From Rhynchopus sp. YZ270_cl-10 (Eukaryota; Euglenozoa; Diplonemea; Diplonemida; Diplonemidae), in NCBI GenBank assembly GCA_964035575.1, contig OZ037921.1:186001-250000 (forward strand): DNA of 64,000 nucleotides, given 5' to 3'. The notes under the pieces were generated by a model. That model had not been told where the DNA came from. It made no database searches and was given only the letters and a program-made list of their open reading frames with translations. Positions 43,517 through 52,266 of the stretch are shown in pieces; within the stretch, counting starts at the first letter, position 1, and each line of letters opens with the position of its first letter. The position numbers were made by a program, and so were the translations under genes.

Positions 43517-44432
43517 GAGAGGGAGAGGGAGAGGGAGAGGGAGAGGGAGAGGGAGAGGGAGAGGGAGAGGGAGAGGGAGAGGGAGAGGGAGAGGGAGAGG
43601 GAGAGGGAGAGGGAGAGGGAGAGGGAGAGGGAGAGGGAAAGGGAGAGGGAGAGGGAGAGGGAGAGGGAGAGGGAGAGGGAGAGGGAGAGGGAGAGGGAGA
43701 GGGAGAGGGAGAGGGAGAGGGAAAGGGAGAGGGAGAGGGAGAGGGAGAGGGAGAGGGAGAGGGAGAGGGAGAGGGAGAGGGAGAGGGAGAGGGAGAGGGA
43801 GAGGGAGAGGGAGAGGGAGAGGGAGAGGGAGAGGGAGAGGGAGAGGGAGAGGGAGAGGGAGAGGGAGAGGGAGAGGGAGAGGGAGAGGGAGAGGGAGAGG
43901 GAGAGGGAGAGGGAGAGGGAGAGGGAGAGGGAGAGGGAGAGGGAGAGGGAGAGGGAGAGGGAGAGGGAGAGGGAGAGGGAGAGGGAGAGGGAGAGGGAGA
44001 GGGAGAGGGAGAGGGAGAGGGAGAGGGAGAGGGAGAGGGAGAGGGAGAGGGAGAGGGAGAGGGAGAGGGAGAGGGAGAGGGAGAGGGAGAGGGAGAGGGA
44101 GAGGGAGAGGGAGAGGGAGAGGGAGAGGGAGAGGGAGAGGGAGAGGGAGAGGGAGAGGGAGAGGGAGAGGGAGAGGGAGAGGGAGAGGGAGAGGGAGAGG
44201 GAGAGGGAGAGGGAGAGGGAGAGGGAGAGGGAGAGGGAGAGGGAGAGGGAGAGGGAGAGGGAGAGGGAGAGGGAGAGGGAGAGGGAGAGGGAGAGGGAGA
44301 GGGAGAGGGAGAGGGAGAGGGAGAGGGAGAGGGAGAGGGAGAGGGAGAGGGAGAGGGAGAGGGAGAGGGAGAGGGAGAGGGAGAGGGAGAGGGAGAGGGA
44401 GAGGGAGAGGGAGAGGGAGAGGGAGAGGGAGA
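43517..44432. repeat. (GGGAGA)n tract, left of the retroelement
   Basis: About 152 copies of a hexamer, almost pure, with only two or three GGGAAA variants near 43640 and 43722. Every frame is open and gives artefactual dipeptide repeats; none is a gene. Confidence 0.97.
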
Positions 44433-44536
44433 TCTGAGATAGATAGAGAGTACCTAAAAGACCCGCGAAGGGCGAACAGCAATGATGAAAACGGAGAGGA
44501 GGGAAGGGGGATACTTTTATCTCGAAATAGGCGCTA

Positions 44537-44571
44537 CGATGAGGGGGGCGAATGTGGAAGCCGAAACAACC
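44537..44571. repeat. 35-base direct repeat, 3' copy
   Basis: Identical over 35 bases to 48954-48988, in the same orientation, about 290 bases beyond the end of the polymerase gene. Part of the retroelement's terminal repeat system. Confidence 0.85.
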
Positions 44572-44857
44572 TCCTGACACCGTCACGTAGAATATTTAAA
44601 CCCGTAGGCCACGAGAGCATCCATCCCAACTACAAACAAAAACACAGGACCCCCGAGGGCCCAGAAAAAAGGCGGAGTGAACAAAAAACCAATGATACGA
44701 CACCAAGCCTCAGCGGGCGCAGGCATCCAGAAATAAAACCAAAAGCCACTGCAAAAAAAAAAAAACAGCGGACAAAAAACAGGGCAGGGAAACAGCTTTA
44801 ATGAAAAACTGGAAGAAAAAACAGAAGGCAATCTAAAATAAGAATAATCTAAGGACA

Positions 44858-46560
44858 TCACTCGTCCGACCACATAAAACCGCCACCGTCGACCACCACG
44901 CCGTCCGACGGGGGGTCGGCCCAGTCCTGCCCAGCGGTACCCCAGCGCGACAGCTCGTCCGCCGGCATACGGTCCGTCGCGATCCAGCGCGACAACATGC
45001 CCGCACCCGCCCCGTCAGTGACCCGAAACAGGCGCTCCAAGACCGTGTTCCCTAACCTGACTGCACAGTGGCCCTTCTCCAGCACAGCAACCACCGCGGC
45101 GTTGTCCCCCACCACCAAAATCCTGCGGGCGCCACCACGTACAGCATGCAGCACGCCCCAGGCCATCGCCCGCAACTCCAAAATGAAAATATCCTCGACC
45201 GTGGACCACGTGCCCCACTTCCTGAAAGCGCGCCCGCCAGCAAGCGTCCGCACAATAAACCCCCACCCCTCGGGGCACGCGTCCGACCACACCACCGTGT
45301 CACACCCCTCCTCCGGCGACAGCTTCCACCTGGGGACGCGCCACACATCCGGCACCAATCGCCGCTCCACAAACACACGCAAGTCCGTCCGCATGCCCGC
45401 AGAGATCTGCACCTGGTCGTCCCAGTCAATCGCGCCCGCAGACACCTCGGCGCCCCGCGCACGAATCCACGCCAACATGTCCGGCACCCCGCAGAACCGG
45501 TCCCCCATCGCATACGTCGCCCAGATGACGGCCCCGATACCTTTCCACACTTCGCGCAGCGAGGGACCCGACGCCGACAGCAATACGTCCATCACGACAC
45601 GGGCCTTCCGACGCCACTCCCCCGGCAGCCGCATTCTGCGCCCCCGCAAATCCCACTCAATCCCTGCGTAGGTACACACCTGTACCGGAGTGAGCGTCGA
45701 CTTCTCGCGGTTCACCTCAGCGCCAACTTCGTCCGCTCTGCGCAGGAACCCCCGAAGCCGCGCAGACGCCTCACCCGCCGACTTCCCCAAAATGAGGTTG
45801 TCGTCTATCCACGCAGCAGCACACACACCCGCCATATCCCCGAGAAGCCCCAGCGACGTCTCCTGCGCAATCACCGCCGCCCACGACCACCCCATCGCCA
45901 TGCGGGTAAGCTGCATGCGACGCGCACCCTGCCGCACACCAAAAAACTGCCCCACCTCCGCGGACAAAGGGAATTGCCAGAAAAACCCTTTAAAATCCGC
46001 CACGACTGCATGCGTAGCGCCCCCGCGTAGGATGAGTTCCGACAGCTCGTATGGTGTAGGGAGGCTGAACTTTGGCGGGGAGTGCATCGCCGTGTTCAAC
46101 GGCCGTGCGTCAACGATGAGACGCATCTTGCCGTTCGTCTTCGCCAGCGGAAACACAGACAGCCCACACACCGACGGGAAAGCTCGCTTCTCCGTGCGCA
46201 AAATCCCACTACCCACGCACGCCGCCAACATGCCGTCCTGGAGCTTGGAGGGCGGGCCCGGCATCGACACCCCAGACCCCGTCAGCTGCGCACGGAAAGT
46301 CGCAATGTCGTCAAGCATTGCGAACAACCTGGCCTTCGCCGGTACCAGTCGGCGGAGCGCCCCCAAATCAATCAGACCCGCCGGGAATGAGTCAAGCACC
46401 TGCCGCTTCACCCCAGATGGGCCACCCCAGACCCCAGCGACATCATCCAAGAGCACATGCGGAGGCGCCGCAGACGTCTCAACATCCGCCTCCACCACGT
46501 CATCCCCCTCGTCACGCACATACTCCCCCAACGGGTACCCGTCCAACCCCCGGAACAACC
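44858..46560 (-). CDS. Reverse transcriptase / RNase H of the retroelement
   Basis: The polymerase part of the YR retroelement, roughly 560 residues. The first half has a reverse-transcriptase fingers/palm layout (SVFPLAKTNGKMRLIVDARPLN, then VVADFKGFFW and an IDDN catalytic turn). The second half is an RNase H domain (VVWSDACPEGWGF, ILELRAMAWG, VVGDNAAVVAV, MPADELSRWG). The frame is open much further upstream, to 47953, but that part overlaps the recombinase in another frame and looks like a shadow. The true start is not resolved and the protein may begin by overlap with the recombinase end. Confidence 0.85.
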
Positions 46561-46563
46561 AAC

Positions 46564-47559
46564 CTACAGCGGCCGCTCCTGCAGGACGTCCAGCGTCGAG
46601 CGTGCCTTCCTGCGAGCCTCGGGCGCCGTACGCATGAGGTAACGCACCGTCGTTCTGGATGACGCGTGGCGCAGCGCGTCCCTCAGTCCGTCCACGCTCA
46701 TCCCCCAGGATTGCAGGGCCTGCGCTGACCCCCTGCGAAGCGAGTGCGCCCAGGACCCTGCCGGCAGAGCCCCCACCACCCGACGCATGAGGCGCTGGTA
46801 CTGCGTCTCGGTCGCTGCAAACAACGGCGCGTCCTGTCCTTCCGCCAAGCGACGCGCGCGTGCCCATTCCACCACGTACTGGGTAAGCGTCCCGGGTGGC
46901 AAATACACCACGGGTGTCCAGCTCTTCTGCTGCTTCTCCTTCAGGGCGACTTCCAGCCCCGTCGCGCCCTCGTCTGTCACCTCCACCAGGTCGCGCACCA
47001 GCAGGTATCGTGCGTCCGCCATACGCGCCCGTGCCATCCACACCAAGGCCACAAACGCCCGTTCGCGCTCGGCCCCCTCGCGACCGAAAGCCTCGACCAC
47101 GTCCATCACCGCGTCCACGTCTACCGGCGGCGCCTGACTCGGCCTCAGCAACGTCCCGAAACGCGTCAGCGCGCGCTTCACCGCCAGCACCCGGCGCGTG
47201 CGGTATCCCGTCTCCCCCTCGGCCGCCAGTGCCTTCAGCAGCCGCCCGCAGTAGTCGGCCACGGAGAGGGACGACGCTCCGCGCAGGCGACCCCAGACGA
47301 ACCGAATCAACGTCTGGTCGGGAGGCGTGGTCTCGGTCTCCCCTTCGGCGAACTGCCGGAACGCTCGGAGCAGCCAGTCGCGGGTGCCTGCTGCTCGGGG
47401 CCCCACGTCGAAAGTGTGCGCTTGGTCCCACGGGACAAGATGGGCCAAAGCGCGCGCGGCCTGCTTGCCGTCGCGGAGGCGGAACACGCAGTCGTCCACC
47501 TCCTTCCTCCTCGCCACCCCGAGACCCTTCTTCGGCTTGCGCAAAGCCTGAAGCAGCAT
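46564..47559 (-). CDS. Tyrosine recombinase of the retroelement
   Basis: 331 residues. The C-terminal half has the catalytic set of tyrosine recombinases: an Arg in the ARMADARYLLVRDL region, HSLRRG (HxxR), LRHASSRTTVRYL with the second His and the Tyr nucleophile. This enzyme would integrate a circular DNA copy, in place of the DDE integrase of LTR elements. It lies between the gag-like gene and the polymerase gene. Confidence 0.88.
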   Translation of the reverse strand: MLLQALRKPKKGLGVARRKEVDDCVFRLRDGKQAARALAHLVPWDQAHTFDVGPRAAGTRDWLLRAFRQFAEGETETTPPDQTLIRFVWGRLRGASSLSVADYCGRLLKALAAEGETGYRTRRVLAVKRALTRFGTLLRPSQAPPVDVDAVMDVVEAFGREGAERERAFVALVWMARARMADARYLLVRDLVEVTDEGATGLEVALKEKQQKSWTPVVYLPPGTLTQYVVEWARARRLAEGQDAPLFAATETQYQRLMRRVVGALPAGSWAHSLRRGSAQALQSWGMSVDGLRDALRHASSRTTVRYLMRTAPEARRKARSTLDVLQERPL

Positions 47560-47694
47560 TTCGGAAGAAAACTCGGCGGATGTGTGTTTTGGCGGGGAGG
47601 GCCGTGGGGGGGGGGAAGAAAAAACAAGAGGGGGGGGAGAGGGGGGGGAGGGTGGTGGGAGGGAGAGCGTAACGCGCGCTGCCGCCTGCTCTCG

Positions 47695-48948
47695 TCACTT
47701 GCGTTGACCACCGCGCCAATGCCCTCCCCCGCCTCGGCCTCTGCCACCACCGTTTCCCGGCGCGTACGGCTGCGCGGCCTGGCCCCCCCCGTTGCCACCC
47801 CCGTACGCCTGCCCGGCCCGGCCACCCCCGTGCCCGGACTTCGCACCACGCCCTGCTGCGTGCGCCGCCGCCACCGCCGCCTGCCGGTCCTTCGGCACGA
47901 CATCCGCCGTCCAGACCTTGTCGCGGAAGGCGACCGCACCCGACCTCCCACAACTCGCCCTCAACTGCCAGAAGGAGATACTGTCATCGAGCTTTCTCAG
48001 CACCGCCTCCAAGGGAGCTTGCTGCAGCAACAGACCCACCACATCAACGGCGAAGCGGGCCCCGTCCTGCGCGTCGCCGGCCTCGGTAGGCAGGCGCCTC
48101 TTCAGGGCCTGCACCAGAGCGTCGGCGCAGTGGTCGGCGTCGGCGCAAAAATCCACCCAGTGTCTCGGGTTGCGTGCCACCACGTCCACGTCCGTCCCCA
48201 TAACCGGCTGTTCCACCTGCATAGGCGCCGCTGCCCCGGTGCCGATCGCCGCCCGTAACTGCGCCAGGAAGTCTGATGCTGCAGCTGCCGGAGGAGGCGC
48301 ACCACCGTCCCTGACCGCGTTGAGCTGCTGGCACAGGAGCTCGTGCCGCGCGTCCCCCTCCCGCTTCGCTGCCGCCAACTCCATCATCGCAGCCTCCAGC
48401 TGCGCGATCCGCGCGTTGTCCGCCGCCGGCTGCGTCTGCTGCGGCTGCTGCGGCTGCTGCTCGCGCGGGATGGACGCCTCCGGGCTGTCCTCACGTTGAG
48501 GCAAAACCGGCGTCTCGGCGGTGGTGGCGGGGGGGCGGGATCCGCTGAGGCGGGACCGGGTCTCGGGGTCCCCCAGCACCGTGGACAGCACCGTGAGGGT
48601 GCCGACCAGGCGCGTGAGGGACATGCGCTGGCCCTCTGAGAACATCGCGCTGTTCGCCTCCGTCACCTCCGCCTTGAGGAGGACGAGGATGGCGGACACA
48701 ATCGCCAACCGCGTCACCTGCCCTGGCCCCTGGACGCCGGTGTGGCGGGCGACTTCCTTATCCAGGGCCCGCATCGTCCGCGCCAGATCCGCGAACTGGA
48801 TCTTGCGTCCCACCAGCGCAGGGGAGCCCTCTTCCACGCCCAGCGCACGCAGGGCCGCATCCGGAGGCGACCAGTCGTGCTGGCTCGTCGTCTGCGCCTC
48901 GAACGCCGCCAACAGCGTAGCACAATCGGTGATGTGTGCTGTGGCCAT
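47695..48948 (-). CDS. Gag-like protein of the retroelement
   Basis: About 417 residues from the ATG at 48948 (MATAHITDC), which sits six bases after the 35-base repeat. An in-frame upstream Met would run through that repeat and is less likely. It has a helical N-terminal half, a Gln/Pro-rich linker, a second helical part and a C-terminal Gly/Arg-rich tail (GRGRGGGGHWRGG) likely to bind nucleic acid. Assigned as gag-like by position and composition, not by sequence match. Confidence 0.65.
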   Translation of the reverse strand: MATAHITDCATLLAAFEAQTTSQHDWSPPDAALRALGVEEGSPALVGRKIQFADLARTMRALDKEVARHTGVQGPGQVTRLAIVSAILVLLKAEVTEANSAMFSEGQRMSLTRLVGTLTVLSTVLGDPETRSRLSGSRPPATTAETPVLPQREDSPEASIPREQQPQQPQQTQPAADNARIAQLEAAMMELAAAKREGDARHELLCQQLNAVRDGGAPPPAAAASDFLAQLRAAIGTGAAAPMQVEQPVMGTDVDVVARNPRHWVDFCADADHCADALVQALKRRLPTEAGDAQDGARFAVDVVGLLLQQAPLEAVLRKLDDSISFWQLRASCGRSGAVAFRDKVWTADVVPKDRQAAVAAAHAAGRGAKSGHGGGRAGQAYGGGNGGGQAAQPYAPGNGGGRGRGGGGHWRGGQRK

Positions 48949-48953
48949 AGCGT

Positions 48954-48988
48954 CGATGAGGGGGGCGAATGTGGAAGCCGAAACAACC
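48954..48988. repeat. 35-base direct repeat, 5' copy
   Basis: Identical to 44537-44571. Lies in the leader immediately before the gag-like gene on the minus strand. Confidence 0.85.
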
Positions 48989-49211
48989 CAAAACAAATTC
49001 CAACAAAAAATCTGATGAAGATGGTGTGGTGATTTGGTGAGGGTAGAGACTGAAACATAAACGGACCCCGGCCAACCAGGACAAAGCCTGAGGAAAATCA
49101 AATAAATATTCTGCCAAATAGCAGTGTGCGTGCCATGTCAAATCAAAAGGACGGTAGTCTCTATCAAAGATCTCCCAACACGCAGCGAAGCTGCTCCGCT
49201 AAAGCGTGTTT

Positions 49212-49466
49212 CAGAGGGAGAGGGAGAGGGAGAGGGAGAGGGAGAGGGAGAGGGAGAGGGAGAGGGAGAGGGAGAGGGAGAGGGAGAGGGAGAGGAAGAG
49301 GGAGAGGGAGAGGGAGAGGGAGAGGGAGAGGGAGAGGGAGAGGGAGAGGGAGAGGGAGAGGGAGAGGGAGAGGGAGAGGGAGAGGGAAAGGGAGAGGGAG
49401 AGGGAGAGGGAGAGGGAGAGGGAGAGGGAGAGGGAGAGGGAGAGGGAGAGGGAGAGGGAGGAGGAG
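49212..49466. repeat. (GGGAGA)n tract, right of the retroelement
   Basis: About 41 copies of the same hexamer, same orientation as the left tract, with one GGAAGA-type and one GGGAAA-type variant. With the left tract it brackets the retroelement. Confidence 0.97.
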
Positions 49467-50153
49467 GTGCACGCTATGAATCTGTCTGTAAAAGGAAGGG
49501 TTGAGAAAAGGGGGGGGGGGGGTTAGGAGGAGGGATAATCGATGTGCACATGAGAAGATAAAATGGGGGGGGGGGGGGGGGAGTGGGGGAGTGGGGATCT
49601 TCGAATTATTTTTCGAGACGTGTGTAGAAAAGGTACAAAAAATCAGAGAACAGGGGAAAATACCCCTAACAGAGAAAAAAAGAAAAGGTTATAAGATGAC
49701 CCTGAGCCTCTCGTTGCTTGGTCATCTTGATCAGAGAAAAAAAGGTATGAATAGTTTTCTAGGGGAAAAGTAATCAATTTCGTTTTTTTGTTTTTGAAAA
49801 TATCTAGAAAAAGGTCGAGAGAATAGAAAAAAAATGGTAATGCAAGGCACTTCAATAGGATGCAAGCAAAATTTTGTTTTTGTTTTTGTTTTTGGCAACA
49901 GAGAGTCGCCAGTTTTTGAGAGTTGCTATTTTTGCAGGGAAGGGGGCGAGTCGAATAGGATGTAAGTACAAAACAAAAGGGGGGAAAAACCCCCATACAT
50001 CAGTCGGTAATAACGAATGAAATAACGTTGTACTTTTTTTTTTTGTGTTTTCTGGTTTGAAAGTAAAAAAATAGTGTTAAAATTGAGACATCGGTCAGAG
50101 ATTTCTCACCCCAAAAATCTCATCGTGGGAAAAACACTGCTCAGTTCACCTTT
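49467..50153. other. Spacer
   Basis: No gene supported. Poly-G runs at about 49509-49520 and 49564-49580, and a family A hairpin at 49693-49728. Confidence 0.5.
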
Positions 50154-50957
50154 TCAAGGGTGCTTCGGACGCAGAAGTTCGACTGCCTCGGCGGCGACCT
50201 GCAAAAAAGAAGAAAAAAATGATTTATTTTGTTCGAAACCAAAGATGCGTAGATTTCCACAAAATTTTGTTTGTCATTTCCCCAGAAAATTCTTCATTTT
50301 TTTCCATACCAACTGCTTTTCGTAGGTCTCCGTCAGGATGGCATCTGAGAGTTTTGTTCGCAGGACTTTCATCTTACGGCATGCGAGCACACTGTCTTCG
50401 CACGCGACACGCGCATCGCCCACCTTTGTGTCAAGCGATGCAGCAGCCGAGGCGAGCAACTCCATACGCTGGGCTATTGCGTTCCCCGACGCCCCCTCCG
50501 GCACCACTGCGTTCACATGCACATCGCCCTCCACCTCACGTGGCGGCAGGACTGCTTGCGGCACCGCCACGGGCATTGCCGGGGGAGGTGGCGGCAGGTC
50601 CGGTACTGGACGAAGATGTGCGGCATCTGGGGATGGTGCGCTGTGGTCCGGAACGCTCTTGCTGCTCGACTGCGCGACGGAGACTGTCGGTCCTCGGGCA
50701 AGGGCAGCTTCTGTTGAGGCCGCCTTCGGAAAGTGGTTGATCGGGGGCGGGGTGGGGGTCGGGTTTGGGGTGCCGTTGTTCGCACTGAAGGTGTCGTCGC
50801 CGACAGCGTCGAAGGAGAAGCCCCATACGTCGTGCGCTGCGGCAGGGCCTCCGTCGAAGCTGTCTTCGTTGACGCCGTCGAAGCCCATTGAGTCGAGGAA
50901 GTCTGCCTGAAGCGGCTCGTCGTGCTTGCCCTCCATCTTTTCATTGAGGAAGTCCAT
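50154..50957 (-). CDS. Two-exon hypothetical protein with Pro-rich linker
   Basis: Exon 1 (50310-50957) encodes 216 residues starting MDFLNEKMEGKHDEPLQ. The intron (50199-50309, 111 bases) has a GTATGG donor and a T-rich tract ending TTGCAG. Exon 2 (50154-50198) adds VAAEAVELLRPKHP and a TGA in phase 0, for 230 residues. The N-terminal 60 residues are acidic with repeated Asp-Ser-Phe-Asp type motifs (DSMGFDG, EDSFDGG, GFSFDAVGDD). The middle is Pro-rich. The last 80 residues are helical (IAQRMELLASAAASLDTKVG ... LTETYEKQL). The acidic/Phe N-terminus resembles endocytic adaptor-binding regions, but no family is claimed. Confidence 0.75.
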
Positions 50958-51146
50958 TTGTGTAAATAGGAGAAAGAAACGTGTATTGAGAGTAGTAGAT
51001 CTGTAGAGAACATGAATTGAGTTGGAAGTGCCAAAAAAAGCACCTCACCGTTCATCAATCAACGGCGGACGCAGGGGGGGTATTGGTTCTCTGCGGGGTG
51101 CGATATACTCATGTGCCCTGAAATATTTCACGTATGTCTCTAGACT

Positions 51147-51262
51147 GGGTTCTGGCTTAGAGGCGTTCAGCCATAATCCAGTGGTAGCATCACGGCACTG
51201 TCCGATCGGAAAACCGTAGATACCAGGGACTGGAAATGGGAGTTCCTCTTCTTTATTCAGCC
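51147..51262 (-). pseudogene. Fragment of large-subunit rRNA (3' end region)
   Basis: On the minus strand this reads GGATTATGGCTGAACGCCTC followed by TAAGCCAGAACC, which is the highly conserved segment near the 3' end of 25S/28S rRNA (yeast: CTGGATTATGGCTGAACGCC then TCTAAGTCAGAATCC). The match weakens in both directions. At the place where the sarcin-ricin loop should lie (about 51240-51260) the invariant AGUACGAGAGGA is not kept. No other rRNA domains flank it, so it is most likely an isolated, decayed copy. A separately transcribed rRNA piece, as in fragmented euglenozoan LSU rRNA, is less likely. Confidence 0.75.
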
Positions 51263-51330
51263 TTAGCCATAATCCATCTCCAGTGGGTTATCAAACCCCA
51301 GAGACTTCTTCATTGCATATGAAACAAAAC

Positions 51331-51397
51331 TGTAGCTATTGATGCAGACACCTCCGACTGACCCACTGTACGATTCCAGCCATCCCGGATGAAAGCA
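51331..51397. repeat. Family C block
   Basis: Shares about 60 nearly identical bases with 42151-42214, including CCTCCGACTGACCCACTGTA and CCAGCCATCCCGGATGAAAG. A shorter copy lies at 18451-18490. All three have the same orientation. Confidence 0.8.
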
Positions 51398-51870
51398 GAA
51401 ATACCCTGCGGCCTACAACAGTAGATGTAAAAAGGAACGTGCATAAGAGAACGAGGCAACAAAAGGGTGAGGGGAGACTGTTTTTTGGACACTCTATATA
51501 CGCTACTGAGGGTGGAGGGGCTACTAATTTTTTTGAGGATTTTTTTTGAATGGATGAGGGAAAAGGGGGATTGGTTCTTTCACTGTGACTGAGAGAAAAA
51601 AAAAGTCACCTGTTATGAAAATATCGCTTGAAAAGGTTGAAAGGCCGGGTCAGGCGCAAATCAACCGTCTTCAAAATCTAGGGGTATATTTTGCCTTTTT
51701 TTGCCTTTTTTTTTTTTTTTATTGTTGTATCGACAGTGGCCTGCACCTGAGGTGCGAGTCCTGTACCTCGTGTGTCGACCTGAAAGGGGGTTCGGATACT
51801 TCTCATCCAGAGTGTGAAAGAGATGAGAAGCTCTGGTCTGGCACGAGTTTTGTTTGTTTAGTTGTTTTTT

Positions 51871-51938
51871 GATAAATTGTTGGAGTAGTGTAGTTTGCCT
51901 TGCTTGTGTTGCCACAGTTTGTGCAATCTCCACTTTTT
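51871..51938. repeat. Family D block
   Basis: Matches 63403-63480 in the same orientation, and 17541-17586, 21410-21445 and 24477-24513 in the opposite one. The common core is AAGTGGAGATTGCACAA on the reverse strand plus GGCAACTACACT. Confidence 0.75.
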
Positions 51939-52266
51939 TTGAAATATTCTTTGTACCAGTGATAGCTCCTGATGGCCATTCCCATTTTTCAACAAAAAAA
52001 AAAAAAAACTAAGCAAAATAATGCAAGTAATGCAAATAATGGATATCTAGTGGCCTCTCGGAGGGGGAAAATCAATGGTATCTTCAATTTCGATACTTTC
52101 TAAGCCTTTGCTCAGTCACTTTCTAAAATATATGATATCTGCAAAAAATTGTCGCAATTTTTCGATACAGAACAAAAAAAAGCCCACCTGCTTCACGGTT
52201 CGAAGAAACTACTTTTTTTAAAAAGTACTGTTTTGTTTCTTTTCGTTCTTGGATCACCCTCTCCCT

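Larger units (their letters stand above)
44433..49211 (-). mobile_element. Tyrosine-recombinase retrotransposon, VIPER/TATE-like order
   Basis: A retroelement of the tyrosine-recombinase (DIRS-related) order, read on the minus strand. Its parts in order are a gag-like gene, a tyrosine recombinase and a reverse transcriptase/RNase H. That order is the one reported for VIPER and TATE elements of trypanosomatids, and differs from DIRS-1, where the recombinase comes last. A 35-base direct repeat occurs once in the leader just before gag (48954-48988) and once beyond the polymerase gene (44537-44571), consistent with the split repeats of this order. Exact termini are not fixed; the limits given are the inner edges of the flanking GGGAGA tracts. 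It looks whole at the gene level, with no break noticed, which suggests a young insertion. Confidence 0.8.
50958..52266. other. Spacer with rRNA fragment and repeats
   Basis: No protein gene supported. Holds a family B hairpin (51026-51080), an antisense LSU rRNA fragment (51147-51262), a family C block (51331-51397) and a family D block (51871-51938). Confidence 0.5.

Noticed and set aside
43485-44801. Long frames of Arg-Gly, Glu-Gly, Leu-Pro or Leu-Ser dipeptides
   Set aside because: They are translations of the GGGAGA hexamer array, open in every frame on both strands, with no independent start context.
46600-47953. Upstream extension of the polymerase frame
   Set aside because: Overlaps the recombinase gene in another frame and reads as Gly/Arg/Ala-rich shadow.
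46744-48258. 504-codon plus-strand frame across the retroelement
   Set aside because: Shadow of the gag-like and recombinase genes on the opposite strand.
52090-52125. Possible extra family A copy
   Set aside because: CTAAGCC..GCTCAGTCAC resembles the hairpin, but the loop and left arm are too diverged to count.
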